DNA of 64,000 nt. Source: Neocallimastix lanati (nom. inval.) (Eukaryota > Neocallimastigomycota > Neocallimastigomycetes > Neocallimastigales > Neocallimastigaceae). The stretch covers positions 148,501 to 212,500 of the forward strand of contig JACVTC010000172.1 of assembly GCA_016946835.1 (NCBI GenBank), in the 5' to 3' direction. The translations under genes were made by a program, and so were the position numbers. Below, in pieces: positions 27,156 to 52,011 of the stretch. Within the stretch, counting starts at the first letter, position 1. Every line of letters begins with the position of its first letter. Below the pieces are notes generated by a model. That model was not told where the DNA came from. It ran no database searches and was given only the letters and a program-made list of their open reading frames with translations.

Positions 27156-30100
27156 AGAGAGAGAGAAAAAGGGAAAATAGTACAAAAAAAAATAATGATG
27201 ATAATAATAATAATGAGTTACAATTTTTTTTTTTAAAAAAAAAAATAAATTAAATAAAATATTAATAATTAATATAAATTTTATTAATAATAAAAATAAT
27301 AATAATAAAATAATAAAATAATATTCACATGTAATAAATAAAATAATAGCACCCAAAATAAGAAACATTTTTCAAATAAAAAATTAAAATAATAATAAAT
27401 AATTATTATTATTAATTATAAACAATAAAATAATAATTCATAAACACTTGTACTTCGATATATAATATAATAAAAATATATTATTTTCAAAATATATTTA
27501 TAAATGTATTATAAAAATTAAAATAATAAATAAATATTATATATATAATTATAAATTAATATTTAATTGTTTATTAACATGTATATATTAGTCTTTTTTA
27601 ATACCTTCTTTGATATCACCATCAATAACGCCAGATACCCTTTACCGAAAAATATCAAGAAATAAAGAAGATTTTAATCTTCTAACTTCACCAGTTTTAT
27701 TACCAGAAAATCAAGGGAAATCAACTTATAATATACCATCAAAAATGATAAAACATACTTCAGTCTCAAATTCTGATTTTGATAAAGTTCATACTATTTC
27801 TAATGCATCACCAATTTCAACACATTTAAATACTAATATGACTTCACCCATCTTTATAACAAATCAAAACAGTATATCTTCATTATCTCAAAATTATCGT
27901 TTACCAGGCTCAATTATGCCAGTATCAACTAACACACCTAAAATCAATTATGTTAACAATTCTAATACTGCTTTAAATCGCCCCACATTTGATAATCAAA
28001 ATAATCAAAATAATGATAATAATAATAATAATACATATAGTAGATCTTCAAATATTTATAATATATCCTCAAAAAAGAATACTATTTTAGCACAATCTAC
28101 ATCAAATAACAAAAATTCAAATTCATTGGTCTCACCTTATACATTATCTCGAAAAAATGAAAATAATAACAATGCTAACATTTTAAATTATAAAGGAGAT
28201 ATGTTTAGTCCTTTAGTTGAACCTATGATAACAGGTCCATTAAGTTTTATGTCATCATCACCTCCAGTAAAATCTATACCACAATCAATGCTTCCTATTA
28301 CTCCATCAGTATTAATGCATTTGGAAAATCAACAAACTTCATCAATATCATCAAATGCTATAAATGAAGTAGAAGAAGCAACAGCACCTCAAATAAGACC
28401 TACCTCACCATCAAATGTTAATATTATAAATGTTGAAAATATAAATGGTATTGTTAATGAAAATACATTAAATTTTAAAATACCAAACATAGATGTTGAT
28501 CATCATTTAAATGCCTCTCTAAATGATAATAATCATACTAATACCTCTATTGCATCTATTTATAATAATAATAATAATAATGATAATGATGATGATGATG
28601 ACAAAAATAATATAGATGATCAAAATGATAATATATATATCGATAATGAAACTGAAAAAGTTATAGAAGCAGTTACCCCAATTTTTATAAAATATTTAAT
28701 GAACAAATCAAAAAAAGAGAAAAATACTAAAGATTATTCTAATAACAATAATAATCGTTTTGAGCAAAATCATCATGATAAGAATGAAAATGACGTTAAT
28801 AACAATTCATTATTAACACCCTTACTTTTAGATAATGGTGCTTTAGACATTAACCGGCAAGCTTTTTCCATGTTAAACAATACAATTCTTTTAGGATCTG
28901 ATTCTAAAAATGCTAAATCAATTGATGAAAAGACTAAACTTGAAATGCAAATCCCTTCAAGTAGTAATAATATTATTTCTACGATTACTCATTCCAAGAA
29001 AAGTATAAACGCTCCAATATCTGTATCAACTATTTTTAATCGATATAATTTAAGTCATAAAAATGATGAAAATAAAGAAGATAATAGTCATTATAAAGAC
29101 CTTGAAAAAACAACCATGAAGGACCATGAAAAAATCCATGATAGTACATATACAAGTAATATTCATGTCAATATAAATTCAAATCCTCATACTGATCATT
29201 TAAATAACCATATTAGAAATACTGATGCTAATGTAAATATGAACTCAAACACAAATATAAATATTGATACCATTTCTTTTTCAGATATTGATATGACCGA
29301 TTTATCAGAGAAGGCCTTAACCAATATACCTAATTTAAGAAAATATAAAAATAATTCAACATTAACAAACCCTATCCCAACTACGACAGTAATGGACCAG
29401 GGATCGGAAACCATACAAAAAATTTATCCTAACATTGTAAGTGATAATACCGCAAATCTTTCAAATTATTATAATGGAAATTCAATTCCAGTAAGTTCAA
29501 GTTTGTCAACAACTTCGGCAGCAAAATCCACTGTAATACCAGCAAATATTATATCTAATAATAATTTAGACGTTGATATGAACATTGTAAATTCTAAACC
29601 AATTTCACCCTCCAATACTTTAGCTCTTTCTAGTTATCATTCTTCTTCTTCTTCATCCCTCTCTAATAATGAAATAATAACCGTAACACCAACCCCTATT
29701 ACAAAGAGCAAAAAAGGAAAGTTAACAAAAAAATTAGACAGTAAAAAAACTCAAACTAAATTAAAAAAGAAAAATAAAAAAGAAAGCAATGGAAGTGAAA
29801 ATTTATTAAAGAATAAAAATGATGAAAATCAAGAAGTTCATTTACCACCAAGTAGCAACCCTTCAAATATTTTTGTTATTAATAGTAAACATGATATCAC
29901 TACTCCAAATATTAATTTCACTTCCCCTTCTCCATCTGCATTTACCCCTAATATAAATCATAATTTAATTAAATTTGATTCAAAAAAGGATTCAAATTTT
30001 CAATTTAAAAGTTTACCACCACCTTCAATATCTTCTAATATTAATATTATACATGGTAGTTTAGCTCATTCAAATCTATTAAATTCAGCAAATGGAGATA

Positions 30101-31593
30101 CCCCTAATTCTAATAATTCTATTATTTTACCAATATCAAATTCTTCTTTAATATCATCTATATCTACCACCTCAACCCCTATATCAACTTCTATTCCTTC
30201 ACCTTCAAATTCAAATACAAATAAAAATACAAATAAAAATACAAATACAAATACAAATACAAATACAAATACAAATACAAATACAAATACAAATATGAAT
30301 GAAGATATAAGTACAAATACAAATACAAGTACAAATATGAATGAAAATATAAATTTAAATACTAATACAAATATAAATACAAGTACATGTACAAATTCAA
30401 ATTCAAATACAAATATAAATATAAATGCAAGTACAAATTCAATTTCATACCTTAATAATCATACAATTCCTTCAACTACAACTAATTCTAAAATGGTAAA
30501 ACCATTACCATCATCAAAAATAAATTCTACAATAAAATCTATTGGAACAATTAAAGCAAATACTTCTTATACCTCATTAATTACTCCTTCATCATCAGAT
30601 ACCACTTCAATAGCATCTCAAACAATTAATAAATTAAATCCTATAAAATCCCAAAAATCTAAATCTAAAAAACCCCTTCTTTCTTCATCTATTCCACGAA
30701 TTACCCCACTTTTACCTAACCGTATTACTTCTATGGATGATGCTATTAAATTAGCTTCAAAAAGTAACTATCAAAATGTTTTAGGTGGAGAAACGACTTC
30801 GCTTGGTTTAAATCCTAATTTAATTTCAGGTATTGAAGTTCGAAAAACAAATCATAAAAATGCTGAACAGAAAAGAAGAGATTCATTGAAACAAGGATTT
30901 GAAAATTTAAAAATTGTTGTACCTTTTTTTTCTTCTGATAAAAATCCTAGTAAAATCATGATTATTACTCGTTCCTATGAATATATCTGTGAACTTCATG
31001 AAAATAAAAGAAAGCAAGAAAAAGAAATTCAACGAATGCGTCGTAAAGAAAAAGCTTATATTGAAAAATTAAAATCAAAAGGTATTGATATTGATTCTTT
31101 TTTGAAAGAAGTAGAAGAAGAAATGAAAAAGGAAGATGAAAAAGAAGAAGAAGAAAACAAAGAAAAAGAAAAAGAAAAAGAAAAAGAAAAAGAAAAAGAA
31201 AAAGAAGAAAAGAAAAAAGGACAAGAATTAATAAATAAAGAAGAAAATTATAATATTAAGGGTACAACGTCAACATCAATAATTGTAGATAAAGATAATA
31301 TACGAATAAATGAAAATAATACTCAATCCAATACTAGTACCAATATTAATCTCAATTCTAATTCCAATAATAATAATGAAAATAGTATCACTATTAATAA
31401 TAGTGATAATATTAATAAAAATGAATTATCAATGAACTTAAACTTAAGTCAATCAAGTCCTAATTCCTCACCTTCAAAAAATAATAAAAGATCATCTTCT
31501 ATTAAAGGAAACGATAATAAATTGAAAGAAAAGAGTAATATTAAAGATATTAATGAAAAACCTCCTACTAAGAAGATAAAGATAAAAAAATAA
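26595..31593 (+). CDS. bHLH transcription factor, very large and Asn/Ser-rich
   Basis: Two exons: 26595-27083 (163 codons) and 27592-31593, joined in phase 0 by a GTAATT..TTAG intron, giving about 1,496 residues. The DNA-binding domain is near residues 1245-1300. The basic region HKNAEQKRRDSLKQGFENLK has His, Glu and Arg spaced H-x3-E-x3-R, the signature of E-box (CACGTG-type) binders, then a loop FFSSDKNPSK and helix 2 IMIITRSYEYICELHENKRK running into a charged coiled coil. The rest is disordered: Asn/Ser/Thr-rich with proline, a Thr-Asn repeat (30217-30300), a Lys-Glu repeat (31156-31205) and a basic tail (PPTKKIKIKK). It should act in the nucleus as a homo- or heterodimer. Targets cannot be read from sequence. 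The start is the first ATG of exon 1; an upstream exon is not excluded. Confidence 0.88.
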
Positions 31594-31901
31594 TAAAATA
31601 AAATATAATAAATAAATAAATAAATAAATTAATTAAATAAATTAAAATAAAATAAATAATAAATAAAAATATTTAATAATGTCTTATTCAATACCATTAT
31701 TTAAGAATAAATATAAATTATATATTTAATTACACAGAAGTCAACGAAATTTTAGCGCTATCTAAAGATAATATTAATTAACTTTATTATTGTAAATAAT
31801 TTAATTTAAAAAAGTAAAAAAATAAATATATAAAATAAATTTATTAATCATTGATAATAATTATTACTATTTTTAATTATTTTAGTTTTTTATTTTTATT
31901 T

Positions 31902-31940
<39 letters not shown>

Positions 31941-32027
31941 TATAAATATATTTATTTATTTATTAATACAAATTTAAAAATTTAATAGATATAACTAGTT
32001 ATCTTTAAAATAAAATAAAATAAAATA
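31594..32027. other. Intergenic with TTTA/ATAA tandem tracts
   Basis: AAAT-type repeats just after the bHLH stop and a TTTA array at about 31905-31940. No gene seen. Confidence 0.6.
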
Positions 32028-32227
32028 TATTAGAATATGTGAAATATATTAAAAATAAAGCTTCAAATGTGTTGAAACATATTATTTAATATAAATAATG
32101 TATAAGCCATAATATATTAATGTATAAACATTTATTTTTGAATCATTAAATGCTAGTTGACTCTTTATCATAAAATATATTAATTAAATTGACATAATTA
32201 TAAACCATAAATTCCTGACTCTTAACA
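32028..32227 (+). mobile_element. Small solo LTR, copia-like termini, diverged
   Basis: About 200 bp from TATTAGAATATGTGAAATAT to GACTCTTAACA. It shares TAGAATATGTGAA, ATAATGTATAAGCCA and the TTAACA end with the cleaner copy at 33901-34093. It shares CTCTTTATCATAAAATATAT and TTGACATAATTATAAA with the minus-strand relic at 51862-52011. The first base pair after T is A instead of G. Confidence 0.6.
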
Positions 32228-32235
32228 AAATACAA

Positions 32236-32290
<55 letters not shown>

Positions 32291-32485
32291 AAAGTTTTCA
32301 GTATTAATTTTATTTTGCTTTTTTTTTAAAAAAAAAATGTATATATATATTAATTTATTTAAACTGAACGTGGTGTATTTCGAGAAAGGTGGCGTTTAAA
32401 GATTTTAATACAAAAGTAAATAAATTATTTTCATAGCTAAACTAATAAATAGACTAGTTAAAGTACCACCAGTTTTTACTTTTAT
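32228..32485. other. Intergenic with (ATAA)n array
   Basis: An uninterrupted AAAT/ATAA array at about 32232-32292, then a short, unusually GC-containing stretch near 32365-32398 that I cannot assign. Confidence 0.5.
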
Positions 32486-33309
32486 TTATTGATAATATTT
32501 TGATTCTAATTCATCTTTATCAATTATTAAATTTATGTCATCATATTCTTGTTTAAGATCATCTATTTTATGATTATTATTCTCTTCTTCATACTCTGAA
32601 AGAATTTCTTCTTCCATAATTATATTGTCATTATTATTCGGTATATCGTTATTTTTATTGGTTTTATTATATTTAGTATTATATACCATTTTATTACCAT
32701 TTACAGTATTATCCCTTGGTATATAACCTTCCACTTCTCCATCTACCACAGTAATAAAATCATTACTATGATTATTTTTATCTCTGAATAATACCTCATC
32801 TTTTGAAATCATTCTTGTTTGTAATTAATTTGCTAATTCGTGAAATACTGGTTGATCTAAATATCCAAATACTTTAATGGAAGCCAAAAAAGCATTCATA
32901 AATTCATTCGGATAATTTGTTTGAATTGATTTTTCGTCATAAATTTCATACATTAGTTCTATATTATATTCAAAGAAATCATTTTCATCCTCCAATTTAT
33001 CTATTGAAGATTTTATATATTTATTATGATATCTAAATTTAATAAGTAGTATTATTATTATCGAAATAAAAATTAAAATTAAAGTATAGCTTTGTGATGT
33101 AAAAGTAAACGTTCTTGATAAAAAAATAATAGGATGTTGTTGGAATGCGATAAAATACTAGTGAAAATAATCTTTTTAACAAAATTTGGAATAAAATTAT
33201 ACAAAAATCTTTGGAAAAGATTAGAAGTTTCAGCAATTAAAGCTATAAAATAACGGGGATCATGCATTTCGCAATGTTGAGTATAAAATTTTAAAATAAA
33301 GCCATACAT
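32486..33309 (-). pseudogene. Broken 5' fragment of an NTE1/PNPLA6-like phospholipase gene (membrane anchor and cNMP-binding start)
   Basis: Reading 33309 downward: AETSNLFQRFLYNFIPNFVKK, a frame change near 33150, then FLSRTFTFTSQSYTL with a hydrophobic helix (LILIFISIIIILLIKF), a linker, and KVFGYLDQPVFHELAN-stop-LQTRMISKDEVLFRD followed by VVDGEVEGYI. The last part is the start of a cyclic-nucleotide-binding fold. The order of one N-terminal helix and then a FGYLxxPxFxEL box is what I know from fungal NTE1, an ER lysophospholipase. The TAA (32825-32827) stands where Gln is expected. The patatin catalytic domain is absent: the frame ends at 32486 after an acidic stretch and only repeats follow. 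A different cNMP-binding membrane protein is possible. Confidence 0.5.
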
Positions 33310-33676
33310 TTTTAAGATATTCTATTCTATACAATCATAAATAATTATATAAATATTATTATTTTAAAAGAAATAATAATATATTCTATTAAAAAAGAAT
33401 TATAAAAATTAATATAACAATTGAATATTAATAAATTATATATATATAAAAAAAAGAATATTTATTATTTATTTAATTATTAAAAACAAGCCACATATTG
33501 AAATACGCCACATTGTAAAATGTACGATTGCGAAAGGCACTAGATTCAAAATAACAACTTTACACATACTCCTTAAACTTTTATAAGAATAAAAAAAATA
33601 TTTTCTTTTTTTTTCCTTTAAGGTTTCTATTAAATATTTTAAAACAAAAATATATTTTTGGAAAAATAAAATTCTA

Positions 33677-33720
<44 letters not shown>

Positions 33721-33900
33721 TTTAATATAACTTCTTTTTTTTTTAAACGAAAAAAAAAATATATATATATATATATATAAATATTAATAATTTATATAAT
33801 TCTTTTAATAAAATAACAATATTAAAAATTGAATGATATAATTATAATAATAAAAATATAAATAAATATTTTTATTAACTATTATTATTATTATTATTAT
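33310..33900. other. Intergenic with AAT and ATT arrays
   Basis: An (AAT)n run at about 33678-33717 and (ATT)n just left of the solo LTR. No gene seen. Confidence 0.5.
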
Positions 33901-34093
33901 TGTTAGAATATGTGAATATTTCATGTATACATTATTCATGTACATTGCATTACATTAATATATTCATAATGTATAAGCCACATATGATATATATAAATAC
34001 ATGTAAACTAGAGTATTATTACTCTTTGTACTCTTTATATTATAATATTCATATAATAAGGTTAACATAATTAAACAAATCAACCATTTAACA
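33901..34093 (+). mobile_element. Small solo LTR (TGTTAGAATATG..TTTAACA) inserted in an ATT microsatellite
   Basis: 193 bp with canonical TGTTAG..TAACA ends and an internal TATATAAATA. Both flanks read ATTAT within an ATT run, so a 5-bp duplication is compatible but not provable. No internal region is present. The termini are of the copia type, but the sequence differs from the 227-bp copia LTR of this window. Confidence 0.7.
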
Positions 34094-34970
34094 ATTATTA
34101 TTATTATTATTATTATTTTATTTATTTATTTTATTATATTATATTTTATATAAATATATATATATATATATATATAATTAATTTTTATATATATTTTTAT
34201 TTTTATTTTTTTATTTTTTATTTATTTTTTATTTATTTATTATAATTTGTTTAAATAGGTATAGATATATATTTATATGATATATATATTTTTATTTTTA
34301 TTTTTTATTTTTTTTTTTTTTAAAAAATAACCGTATTAAATTAATTATTGACTATTAAAAAAAAATTAGATAGAAATACAATAATAATTTATTTAAATTT
34401 AAATAAATAAATATATAATAAATAAGTAAATAAACAAATAAAACAAATAAAAATAAAAAAAAATTTTTTTTTTTTTTTTTTTCATTTTTTTTATATTCCT
34501 TATTATTATAAAATTTTTGAAAAAAAATTTAAATGTTACTTTCTAAAAACAAAAATATATAATTGGTATAGATATGTTTTTTTTTTTTTTTAAAAAAAAA
34601 AAATAAAATAAAAAACAAAAAGTAATTAAATAAATTAAATAATAAATAATAAAAAAAAAATTAAAATAAAAATAAATTAAAATTAAATAAAAATAAATTA
34701 AAATATTTTAATTAAATAAAATAAAATAAAATAAATTTTATAATATTTTAATTATTATATATTGAAATAATAAAACAATATTAAAAAAAAAAAAAAAAAA
34801 ATTACTTTTAATAATCATCGATTATATCATTAATTATAAATAAATATAAATAAATAATAATTATAAGAAAGAAAGAAAGAAAAAAAAAATAAATAAATAA
34901 ATAATAAATATATATAAGCATATATATATATATTAGTTATTGTTCTATTTATGGTTGTTCGCTTGTTCAT
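34094..34970. other. Intergenic low-complexity block
   Basis: ATT, TA and TTTTA-like tracts and several T-run/A-run junctions (34303, 34577). It is the 3' flank of the Zn2Cys6 gene. No coding signal. Confidence 0.6.
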
Positions 34971-37900
34971 TTAAAATATATCTCGAATGGAAAGTTTTGG
35001 TATTCCATTTTCTACTGAATATTCTACCTCTTCTACCATCTCTTTATATTTGGAAAGATATGGTGCAACAGCTACATAATATTCAGCAGATGTTTCTAAT
35101 AATTCTTCATAAAATTTAGCTATTTCATAATCCTCCTTTTTACCTTCATTAACATAACAAATTAAAAAAATGATACCAATTTGATAAAAACACCATGTCA
35201 AAATATAATGATATTTCATTTGATGAGGACTAATAATACTTTTTAAAATTTTAATTTTTTTTGTTACAGCTATGGCAATATCCTTACATACTTTTAAAGA
35301 TTCCATTGAGTTAATGTTTGAATCATAACTATCATCACTATTTTTTTGTTCGTCATTAAATTGTTTTGATTGGAAATCACTTGCACTACTTGTACCGTTA
35401 TCATCAACGTGATTAAGATATTTCACTTTCATATTATCATTAATGTTAAAGCTAGGTGTATAAGAATTCATAATATTACTTAAAAATTCACCATAATAAT
35501 TATTTTTATTTTCTTTTGGTATCTCACTTTCTGAAGTAGAAAACCTATCAGGGTTATTTGTTAAAACATCATTGAAAGGTGGTGTTAAAATAGTATCGTT
35601 ATTTATATCAGATTTGAAATTGATTAATGAATTATTCATGGGTATATCATTATCACGAGTAATATTATCATTGAAATTATTATTATTATTATTATTATTA
35701 TTGCTGTTGTTGTTGTTGTTTCTGTTGTTGCTGTTGTTATTTGATAAATCATTGGATATTGAATTAGTTTTATAATCAACAGTTTTATTTTCATATTCCA
35801 ATGGAGTAGAGAGACTATTATATACTTTTATCAGTGATTCATCTCTTAATTCAACAGGATCAATTGAAGTCAAAATTTTATTCTTTATAACTTCAAATGT
35901 ATTATTTTGATCATCTGAAGAACCCACTGATTTATACTTTTTAATTGGTGGTGTAACTTTATCTTCATCATCTATAAAATCTTTACTATTGGTTCTTTTA
36001 TGTGTGTTTTTACGGTAATGACTTGATCCAGATGAACTAGATTCAATCATTTGAACATTTTTATTCGAATTATTAGTAATATTAAATTTTAACCCTTTTT
36101 TTTTATATGAATCATCCATTTTATCAACATAAATATTTGATGCATCTACAGTTCCAAAATAAAAAGAATTATAATCTATTTTCAAAAATGAATTAGACTT
36201 TTCTTTATAATAAATCATATCATTAAATAAAAATGCTGCCGGAAAAGATTTAGTATCATTAATTACTGGTTGAAATGATAATTCATGCTTATCATTTTCT
36301 TTTATTATTTTAGATAAAAAAATAAAATTATAACAATAATATTAAATAAAGTAAGTAAATTAATTTATTTATTATTAAATTATTATTATAAAGATATAAA
36401 TATTTATACCATTTGAAGAATTCTTTCTATGATTAGTTACTTTCGATTTTTTCTTCTTTAAAATATTATTGCTTGAATTTGAAAATAAATCAAAGTTATA
36501 ATTAATGTTATTATTATTTAATGAAAAATGAGATAAATTATCGTAGTATGGTTTTAAAATATTTATTATATTATCTAATAATTTGCTTCGTTTTATAATA
36601 TTTTTTTTTTGAAAATTTACTGTAACTGTTGATTTATGTCTATAAAATAAAATTTTTATTGTAGAAAATATAATATTATAGTGTAATTTAAATAAAATTT
36701 CACCAATAACCTCATTCATCATATTTTCATTATGATATTTAAACATTGAATCAAATGCGTTAAACCAATAATCAATTTCTTCATCTAATAAATATAAATC
36801 TTCAGAATGTATCTGTGAAATTCTAATGTACTGAATAACTTTTTGTATTAAATTTGCTAAAAGTATATATGATATTATATTTAATGAATGAATATTATAA
36901 TTTAAACTTCTCAAAAATGCATCTGCGGAATCTGAACTTATAAAATTGTATAAATCATATCTATCAGAGCGTCCAGTTATTATACTAATCATCATATCTT
37001 CGCATATAATATACCAAAACGTGAATTTTCGTTCTTCATTATATTTTTTACTTAAATTCTTATTATCAATGCTTAATTCCAATAAGTATGACATTCTTAA
37101 AGCAACTCCAAATAAAACCCACCATTTATTTGTTCCACATTCTTTGCCATAATTATTATAATATAAAAAAAAGTATTTTATTATAATTGAATTAATATAT
37201 TTATGTAAATAATATAAAATAAAATAATATAATAAAATATATAATAAATACATAAAAAAAAAAAAAAAATTATTTGATTCCATAATATATTTATTTTATT
37301 ATTATAAATTACCACAATTGGATATTAATGCAATTGCTTGAGTTATTTGAATATTTGGTTCATTAATATAATTAAATGTATAATCATATGCTAATTTAAC
37401 ATATTTACGTGACATTTCAAGTGAAGGATTAGATTTATACATATATGTTGATGCATAAATTGCTAATAATAAACCTGGAAAGATTGTTTTATTTTGAATT
37501 CGTTCAAATATGATTTCTTTATTTAATATTGGAAAATAAGGATGAGCATAATTAAAATATTCGTTAATTAATTTATAATTAATCCCAAACATTTTATATT
37601 TAAGTACAACTTGATTATTATATATAATTGCCTCTCCAAATTCTTTGTTTTCATTTAATTTATTAAATAATACTGATTCATTACTTTTAACATTTGATAA
37701 TATAGGATATATTTTATCGTTAATTTCAGTTGTATTTGTTTTATTCAAATCTTCTTTCTTTTCATTTACAACGTTTATTGATTCCTTATAATCTTGTATT
37801 TTTATGCTTTCTTCTATATTTATTTCTTCTAAATATTTTTTTAATATATTACTTGAATTAAATATTTCAACATTATTTTTTGCTAATTTATATATATTTT

Positions 37901-38318
37901 CTTTTGATATTAAATTTTCTGTAACTACTCTTTCAATTTCTTTCTGAACTCGCGTTGAAACAATTTCTTCTATATAACCTGATCTTGGTCCTTTTTTTTT
38001 TTTTAGATTTAATAAAGAAAATATGTTTTAAAATTTTTTTTTATTCTATATATATATATAAACATTATTTTTACAAGTATTACTTACCTCTCTTTTTAGT
38101 TACAGCTTTATAAACGCATTCAATATTCAAATGAATGCAATTTTGACATGACGGTCTAGATCCTGAACATTTTACTCTTTTTTCTCTACAACTTTATATT
38201 AAAAATTACATTGATTTGTTATTAATACAATTTTATAAAGAAATATAATTTTTAATAATAAATACTTTTCGCAAGCCTGAGTTACTTTTCTTCGTATTTT
38301 TGTTTTTGATTTTTCCAT
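34971..38318 (-). CDS. Zn2Cys6 (Gal4-type) transcription factor with fungal-specific middle homology region
   Basis: Five exons. Exon 1 (38318-38266) and exon 2 (about 38192-38088) together encode the zinc cluster ACENCREKRVKCSGSRPSC then QNCIHLNIEC, spacing Cx2Cx6Cx6Cx2Cx6C, split by an intron inside the first Cx2C. A basic linker and coiled coil follow (EEIVSTRVQKEIERVV). Exon 3 (to about 37310) has EYFNYAHPYFPILNKE and FPGLLLAIYASTY. Exon 4 (about 37137-36410) has WWVLFGVALRMSYLLEL and TGRSDRYDL, the fungal transcription factor domain. The last exon (to 34971) holds a long Asn/Ser-rich disordered region and a helical C-terminus. About 950-1,000 residues. It should bind CGG-type sites in the nucleus; target genes are unknown. 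A decayed relative lies at 53040-53350. Confidence 0.9.
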
Positions 38319-39923
38319 TACTAAATGTATATTAACAAAAAAAATCCTATATTTATTCAAATATATAAAAGGTTAAAAAGTAAAATTTGATATGACATTT
38401 TAATTATTATTACTTAAATTTATTATTTAATATTTACTTTTTTTTTTTAATAAAAAAAAAAAAAAATGAAATATGAAAAAAGAAAAAAGAAAAAAGAAAA
38501 AAGAAAACTGAAAATATATAATATATATATTTATTGAATTAATTTAATATTAAATTTATGTCTGTTGTTTATTTTTATGAATAAAAAATTGTTATAATAA
38601 CAATAATTATAACAAATCTTGTGTTGATAGTTCGAATATATTATATTATAATTTCAAATTATTTTAATATGTTTGAATACATTATCTTATATATTTTAAA
38701 GTAAAAAAATGCCATTAATTATGATTATCTTTTAAAGAATGATATATAATTTAGTTGTTATGGTATAGAAATGTATATAAATTCAAAATAATTAATTTTA
38801 ATTGTTATTAAAAAATAAAAAATAATGAATTAAATATTTTAATAATCAAATAATAGTAATTTTTTAATTTATATAATATTATATAAAATATTTAATTTTT
38901 TTATTCCTTTAAGATATTTCAAATTATGTTTTTTATTCTTATTTATTATTTATGTTAATTTATGTCATATCATTTCTTTTTTAAATGGATCTTTATAATA
39001 TATATTATTAAATATTTTGGATAAAAAAATTTTTTAATAAATTAAAAGAAAAATTTATGTCTCATTAAATAATTATAATAATTATGTATAATAAAATTTG
39101 AGTTTTATATATTAAAATAATATAAATTACATATAGTTCTATTTTAAAAATTTTTTAATGTACATTATTTAATAATATTAGAATATTTTTTTTTGTATTT
39201 CAAAAAAATTTTTTTTTATAAACTATAAAGAATTTTTTTTTTATCTTTAATACTCTTTTATCTTTTATAAATATAAATTTATGTTATTCCTCTGTAAATT
39301 TTTTTTTATTAGTAAAGATAAAAATAACTGTTCTATTACTATACAAAATAAAAATTTAATTTATATATAGATAACAAACATAATTTTAAAAGACATTTAT
39401 ATATATATATTTCTTTAGAATCATTCTATAAAATTAGCAATAATAAAAATTTATTTAGTATAATACAACTTTTAAACTTTATGTAGCAACATTTTAAAAT
39501 TGAAAATAAAATTTTTAAATTTTTAAAATATTTCCCTATTTACCATATTTATAGTTTTGAACAATATATTTAAATAAATATATATAATACTAAAAAATAA
39601 ATATTTTTTATAATAGATTTATTGGTTCAATAATTTACATATACTATTTAGTAAGTATAAAAAAAATGTTTAAAATCTTATTATATTAATAAACACAATA
39701 CATTTTTTGAAATTTTATTTTTTATAAAATATAGCTTATTAAAATTTATTATGTTTTAAAAATTATACTTTAGATCAGTTTTGATAATTGATTGGTTGTT
39801 TAATTTATTTATTAAATTTTTATAATACATAATTAAATTAACATTTTTTTTTAAATATATTCACTTTTTTTTTTTTAATAATATAACATTTTCAAAGCTG
39901 ATAATAATTATTTTTTTTGGAAA
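38319..39923. other. 1.6-kb intergenic region, possibly a divergent promoter
   Basis: It separates the 5' end of the Zn2Cys6 gene (-) from the 5' end of the methyltransferase gene (+), so it must hold both promoters. An AAAAAAG tandem (about 38475-38510) and many A/T runs are present. No specific element can be supported. Confidence 0.5.
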
Positions 39924-51427
<11,504 letters not shown>

Positions 51428-51672
51428 GGTTTAAATTATAAAAATAAAAGTAGTGATAAAAAATAAAATTAAATAGAATTAAAATAAAAATATATTAAAA
51501 TAATATTAATAATTATCAATAATTATATTTTATATTACTATTTCAATATTTATTTATAAAACCGTATATAACAAATAAAATATAAAATATTGATAAAATA
51601 TAAAAAATTTTATTGCTTTGTTTTGCACTTAATAAAAATGATTACGATTTATTTTTTATATTTAATTATTAA

Positions 51673-51710
<38 letters not shown>

Positions 51711-51727
51711 AAAGCATAATAGAAAAT

Positions 51728-51850
51728 AAAATTTTATTTATCTAATTTATTATTATACTAATACTATAAATAATTATAGTTTTATAAAATTTTATTTATC
51801 TAATTTATTATTATACTAATACTATAAATAATTATAGTTTTATAAAATTT
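51728..51850. repeat. Tandem duplication of a 58-bp unit downstream of TRM3
   Basis: The stretch from ATTTTATTTATCTAATTTAT to AATAATTATAGTTTTATAAA occurs twice with a 58-bp offset and no visible difference. Each unit contains the short inverted repeat ACTATAA..TTATAGT. Confidence 0.85.
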
Positions 51851-51861
51851 TATAATGTGAA

Positions 51862-52011
51862 TATGTAAAAAAACAAGAATTTATGATTTATAATTATGTC
51901 AATTTTATTAATATATTTTATGATAAAGAGTTACTAACATTTAATTATTTAAATTAAATGTTTCAATTCATTTGAATCACATCTAACCCCTATTTCACAT
52001 ATTCTAATAGT
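51862..52011 (-). mobile_element. Relic of the small solo-LTR family
   Basis: On the minus strand it reads TATTAGAATATGTGAAATA .. CTCTTTATCATAAAATATAT .. TTGACATAATTATAAATCAT, in the same order as the copy at 32028-32227. Neither terminus is clean. Confidence 0.55.

Noticed and set aside
27117-27368. 83-codon minus-strand frame of Phe/Leu/Tyr
   Set aside because: Lies in the bHLH intron and consists of A/T homopolymer translation.
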